Assembly (NCBI RefSeq): GCF_000615945.1
Contig: NZ_BAMO01000007.1
Span: 1 to 64,000, forward strand
Length of the DNA stretch: 64,000 bases
Origin: Caldalkalibacillus mannanilyticus JCM 10596
GTDB lineage: Bacteria; Bacillota; Bacilli; Caldalkalibacillales; JCM-10596
Reading direction: 5' to 3'
Shown: one piece after another, positions 60,331 through 64,000 of the stretch
How positions within the stretch are numbered: the first letter of the stretch is position 1
How the letters are laid out: every line of letters begins with the position of its first letter
Translations under genes and position numbers: made by a program
The notes under the pieces: model-generated
The model's database searches: none
Seen by the model: the letters and a program-made list of their open reading frames with translations, nothing else
What the model was told of the DNA's origin: nothing

Positions 60331-60458
60331 AAAAAACCTAGTAAGTCTTAAAATCTATTACTTTCAGAAGAGATTTCCATAATATAACTACCTTTTTTTA
60401 TTAATTAAGTAGAAGCACAAAAAACTCTGACCACTAAGCTGGTAGAGCTGCTTTATCC

Positions 60459-62090
60459 CTATTCGTTATGCTCTATTAAACCAAAACCTCTCCACGTGCC
60501 AACATCAGTTCCATTGCTCGCTACGCAAATCCATCCAGCATAATTCCCTTCACTAGGCTGAGTATTATAAACAATATCTCCTCTACTCCACTTACCTGCT
60601 GTAGGAGCAGTGGTTCCCTCTACTCTTTTTCTGTTCCAACTGTTAAGGTTATCCGTTAAACGATCAACAACTGCCCCATTGTCAATTCTTATCCCATTTC
60701 GACTGCTACGATCTTGTGCATCTGATGTGTTGTTAACGACAATGGCTTGCCTTACCTCTGCATTATAGAATCGCACTGCCCATGATGCAGGGGTTTCCGT
60801 TCTAGATGATTTCAACACGTTCCCTTCTATCACTACATTTTGAAACGTTCCATTAACGAGAGCGACACCTCCTAAGTAGCGCCAATCGTTTAGCACATTT
60901 CCTTTTATCACCAAATCTTCAGCAGGTTTTGTGAAAGTCATTGATGTAGTATTCTGAGAGTTATTGATCGAAACAATAGAACCTTTTTCAATGACATTAC
61001 CACTCACAATAGTCGACTTATTTCCGTCGACACTAATGGCTCTAATAGAATTCCCATCCCCAGTGAAATTAATTTGATTATTATTGATATTGACTTGATG
61101 CATTCCTCTTATTCTAATCGCTTCCAATATATTCTGACCTTCATGAGTATTTTTGATTAAATTATTAGAAATGGTGATACATTGCTTTTCTTCAGAAATA
61201 AAATCAGTCCCATAAGCACCATAGTACATAATGGAGTATGATGCCGATGCACCAATAAGGATGTTGTTAGAGATAATAATATTTTTCTGTTTGTTTGTTA
61301 CCGTTAACTGTGGTTCTTGTCCACTATTTTTCCCTTCGAAAATAGTAGAGCCAGTCGTTTCATGTGGCAACATAACAATATTATCAGAGATAATCGCTTC
61401 TCCATTTCCAGCATAAAAATCAATTACCTGTTTATTATCAGAGAGCCTTCTGCTACCAGTAATCATATTTCGACTTACAAACAAGTTTTTATTGTAATTT
61501 TCTACAAAGTTAGGTTTACCATCATTTTGTTTTACAGAGCCTCCAGTAGATAGCTTCATAAAACGAGTGACTCCATCACATTCAAAGGTATTATCTGTGA
61601 TCCTGATTTGGTTGAAGCCATCGACCTGGAGCACATTACATCTCTTGAAACCGCTATAATTCCCCTTAAATTGGTTGTTGCGAATAAAAATGTTTTTATA
61701 TTCATCGGTGTTCGTTGCATTTTGACAATAGATTCTTGTTTGAATAAACGTATTACTTTCAATATCTACGTTTTGGGATCTTTCTAACCAAATCCCTGCC
61801 TGGGGATCTGAACCAGTAGTTGCAGTACCTTCAAAAACAAAACCACTAATCCTTACATTTTCCTGATCAATGATTTTAAAACCTGGACCTTTAATCACTG
61901 CATTATGACCAACTATCTTCGTATTACTTCTAACTCTTAATAGATTTGCAAAGTGATATACACCTGCTGGGAAATAGATTTCGTTCTTTACATCTAAAAC
62001 CGCTTGAACCTTCTCTGTACAATCCACATTTTCAGCATTGCATTTATCATATTCGATTAAAGCCCATTGAATATTGTATGACCTATCCAT
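60459..62090 (-). CDS. Right-handed beta-helix protein (tailspike-like)
   Basis: 543 residues, no signal peptide. The opening YFPAGVYHFANLLRVRSNTKIVGH is the pectate-lyase-3-like entry; many repeats of the form xxIxxNxFxG (IRNNQFKGNY, ISNNLIKNT, INNNQINFT) build the helix. A compact end domain (GDIVYNTQPSEGNYAGWICV, GTWRGFGLIEHNE) resembles those of phage tailspikes. Polysaccharide binding or cleavage is likely, but no catalytic residues can be assigned. Confidence 0.8.
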   Translation of the reverse strand: MDRSYNIQWALIEYDKCNAENVDCTEKVQAVLDVKNEIYFPAGVYHFANLLRVRSNTKIVGHNAVIKGPGFKIIDQENVRISGFVFEGTATTGSDPQAGIWLERSQNVDIESNTFIQTRIYCQNATNTDEYKNIFIRNNQFKGNYSGFKRCNVLQVDGFNQIRITDNTFECDGVTRFMKLSTGGSVKQNDGKPNFVENYNKNLFVSRNMITGSRRLSDNKQVIDFYAGNGEAIISDNIVMLPHETTGSTIFEGKNSGQEPQLTVTNKQKNIIISNNILIGASASYSIMYYGAYGTDFISEEKQCITISNNLIKNTHEGQNILEAIRIRGMHQVNINNNQINFTGDGNSIRAISVDGNKSTIVSGNVIEKGSIVSINNSQNTTSMTFTKPAEDLVIKGNVLNDWRYLGGVALVNGTFQNVVIEGNVLKSSRTETPASWAVRFYNAEVRQAIVVNNTSDAQDRSSRNGIRIDNGAVVDRLTDNLNSWNRKRVEGTTAPTAGKWSRGDIVYNTQPSEGNYAGWICVASNGTDVGTWRGFGLIEHNE

Positions 62091-62120
62091 TCATAAACCA
62101 CCTTTATCATCGTATTTTAC

Positions 62121-64000
62121 TTATATAAGATTATGAGCCACAAGATCCCCGTCTTTCATTCCCACCATTTTTTCTACATAATCTCCAATGATCATGTTCC
62201 CAGTAATTATTCTATTACTGATAGGCTTAGAAGTAGAGAAATTAAGGCAACTTGCTGTGTTTCCCTCGGTTTTCTTAAACACGTTATCTTTAAATACTAA
62301 ATCTGAGGTGTGCTGAGCCAGTACCACCCAATTGTTTCCGCCAGCATTCCAAAATCGGTTGTTCGTTATAACAACATCCTGGGCATCTCTTCCTATCTCA
62401 AGAAACCCTGTGTTTTCAAAAATACAATTATGAACCTTTAGGAAGAAATATTCATTTGCATTCACTCGTCCGTTGATGACCATATTTCCGGTATTCCTAA
62501 ATTCACAAGAGTCTAGGATGACATACATGTATCGAGCTGTGTCTGGAAATATACTTCTGTTAAGAGTGCTAGAACCCGTACACACAAACTTACACCGAAT
62601 CATTTTCAATGCAGTTCTAAATGTTTCCGTCCATACTGCTTTATCTACAGTTCGTTTATCATTTAACAAATAATCTACATCTATTAATGTGATATCTCTT
62701 AGATCCGACATAGGATTTCTTGTACTTCCGCAATTGATTAATGAGGAATTTCTGATCGTTATGTTCTGTAATGCCTTTTCACCCTTTGCTGGATTTCGCA
62801 CCTCTAACCCTTTCCCGATCCCTTCTGACACTTGTAAATGATTGATCTTTGCTGAACGGCAATTATACATTAAGAAAGCTGGTTTATTGTCAAAGCCTTT
62901 AATAATCATATTTTCAATATTAATATTGTGACAGTGATTAGAGGTTGCTCCCTTTACCATAACCACACCTTCAACATTAGAAGCATGCATCTGATACACT
63001 TCATTATTGATCATTTTAGAATTAGAAACTCTGTTAAATTCAAAGCCCGCTCCTCTACTGTCCCCATTACCATACACTTTACAGTTAACAAAATATATTT
63101 GTTCTAACGTGCGTCCCGAAACATCCAGATTCGGAGCTGTCGCCTGAAAGGCAACCCCTAACTGCGCTTGTACAGTGTAATGCATGTCTAAAACTCCGTC
63201 TGGTTCTAAGTCAGGTTGGTGATTTTCTATATTTGTATTGTATATTCGTTGAGTAGGCACCCTTGCATCTGCCACGCAATTCTCAATAGTGATATTTCGG
63301 CTCAACTCATAAGAATGATTCGGTTCGATATCAACTGCGCTTCTTCGAACCGCAAAATGACAATCTTTAATTACAATATCCTCTCCCTGGATAATAGAAA
63401 CTCCTTGTCTAGACAGATCCTTAAATGAACAATTAATAATTTTTACATTTTTTATATGGTAGCCCGGATCATTCGAATTTGCTCTTATATAGATACCGTC
63501 ATTACCATCAAGCATATCCCCATCAAGAGAAGAGGTTCCGAACAGTAAATTTTTGAATGCACAGTTTTCTATTGTAATATTTTCAGACTCCCTAATCGTA
63601 ATTAAATGAGCGTTCTTAGAGATTGTTCCTGACTCTTCCCCATTAAAAATGAAGCCTTTGATTTTAATATTTGAAGAGTTTCCTTTAATTTCAAATCTAT
63701 GTGTGCCTGCCTGCTGTCTTAATTCAGCCTCTTGGGAAAAAAGTGTGATGTTGTGGATGTTATCTAAGCTGATGCGACTGTAACGATAAACTTGTGTACT
63801 TGGAAAAAAAATATGTTGTATCCCCTTAGTATTTGCATATTTGATTGCTGCATGAATAGCCGGGGCCCAATCATCGTTAACAACTCGCTGTTTAAACCAT
63901 TGAATATTAATTCCTCGCTCTTCAAATTCATGTTTCATCTTTTCAATAATCGTAGGGTCGTCACGTCTAAAAAGGTTGGCATCTCCAATTCGTGGATCTT
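62121..64000 (-). CDS. Right-handed beta-helix protein, partial (5' end outside window)
   Basis: More than 605 residues; reading stays open upstream of ATG 63938 to the window edge (…DPRIGDANLFRRDDPTIIEK before it), so the start lies outside. A beta-helix of many turns (ITIENCAFKNLLFGTS, VKIINCSFKDLSRQGVSIIQG, ITIRNSSLINCG, VVITNNRFWN). No signal peptide is seen in the visible part. It lies 30 nt upstream of the second beta-helix gene and is probably co-transcribed. A phage tailspike or a modular surface depolymerase. Confidence 0.75.
   Translation of the reverse strand, partial: DPRIGDANLFRRDDPTIIEKMKHEFEERGINIQWFKQRVVNDDWAPAIHAAIKYANTKGIQHIFFPSTQVYRYSRISLDNIHNITLFSQEAELRQQAGTHRFEIKGNSSNIKIKGFIFNGEESGTISKNAHLITIRESENITIENCAFKNLLFGTSSLDGDMLDGNDGIYIRANSNDPGYHIKNVKIINCSFKDLSRQGVSIIQGEDIVIKDCHFAVRRSAVDIEPNHSYELSRNITIENCVADARVPTQRIYNTNIENHQPDLEPDGVLDMHYTVQAQLGVAFQATAPNLDVSGRTLEQIYFVNCKVYGNGDSRGAGFEFNRVSNSKMINNEVYQMHASNVEGVVMVKGATSNHCHNINIENMIIKGFDNKPAFLMYNCRSAKINHLQVSEGIGKGLEVRNPAKGEKALQNITIRNSSLINCGSTRNPMSDLRDITLIDVDYLLNDKRTVDKAVWTETFRTALKMIRCKFVCTGSSTLNRSIFPDTARYMYVILDSCEFRNTGNMVINGRVNANEYFFLKVHNCIFENTGFLEIGRDAQDVVITNNRFWNAGGNNWVVLAQHTSDLVFKDNVFKKTEGNTASCLNFSTSKPISNRIITGNMIIGDYVEKMVGMKDGDLVAHNLI

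Noticed and set aside
60459-64000. CRISPR array or direct DNA repeats in the beta-helix genes
   Set aside because: The repetition is at protein level (xxIxxNxF turns); no regularly spaced identical DNA repeats were found in the window.

Overview
The window reads as a low-to-moderate GC, endospore-forming member of the Bacillales. The evidence is a CIRCE-controlled groES-groEL operon, a guanine-type purine riboswitch, a B. subtilis-like order of thiL-tsaE-tsaB-rimI-tsaD, ydiF-type ABC-F, moaC, rex, tatA-tatC and groESL, a CotS/CotSA spore-coat pair, EcsAB, HemAT and an rbsRKDACB operon in B. subtilis order. A Brevibacillus/Ammoniphilus/Aneurinibacillus-like host is plausible, but this is inference.

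Layout. 0-3.4 kb: purine supply (riboswitch-controlled pbuG, then guaA). 3.5-8 kb: a moxR-DUF58-transglutaminase (TgpA-like) operon. 8.2-10.6 kb: a diacylglycerol-kinase-like lipid kinase and a two-subunit 3-oxoacid CoA-transferase. 10.7-28.6 kb: an accessory segment rich in gene debris. It holds transposase and integrase fragments, a beta/gamma-crystallin-like protein, a Fur-box-flanked siderophore regulator/binding-protein pair, a NERD protein, a TetR-controlled ABC exporter, an XRE-AbrB regulator coupled to a macrolide-type glycosyltransferase (plus a collapsed copy of that cassette), and a glutathione/formaldehyde cluster (gshF, fghA, adhC, hxlR-like). 28.7-42 kb: conserved core genes. 42-50 kb: HesB-like protein, DoxX-like membrane protein, HemAT, Bcp, EcsAB and CotSA/CotS. 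50.3-56.3 kb: ribose uptake and phosphorylation. 56.5-56.84 kb: a perfect-consensus promoter followed by about 300 non-coding nucleotides and a strong terminator, a candidate structured RNA. 57-64 kb: a lipoprotein, then phage-like receptor-binding genes (beta-propeller, pyocin-knob and two beta-helix proteins), the last running off the window.

How the genes work together. PbuG and GuaA feed guanine nucleotides. The tsa genes make t6A tRNA. GshF would make the glutathione that AdhC and FghA need to oxidise formaldehyde, with an HxlR-type regulator divergent from adhC. The Btr-like regulator carries a binding domain visibly related to the neighbouring FeuA-like protein, which suggests siderophore sensing at the Fur boxes. 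RbsR, RbsK and RbsDACB form one ribose module.

Caution. At least fourteen single-base frameshifts interrupt otherwise well-conserved genes, nearly all explainable as loss of one base from a short homopolymer. This looks more like sequencing or assembly error than gene decay, so I annotate the interrupted genes as single loci. The rbsR-rbsK fusion may have the same origin.
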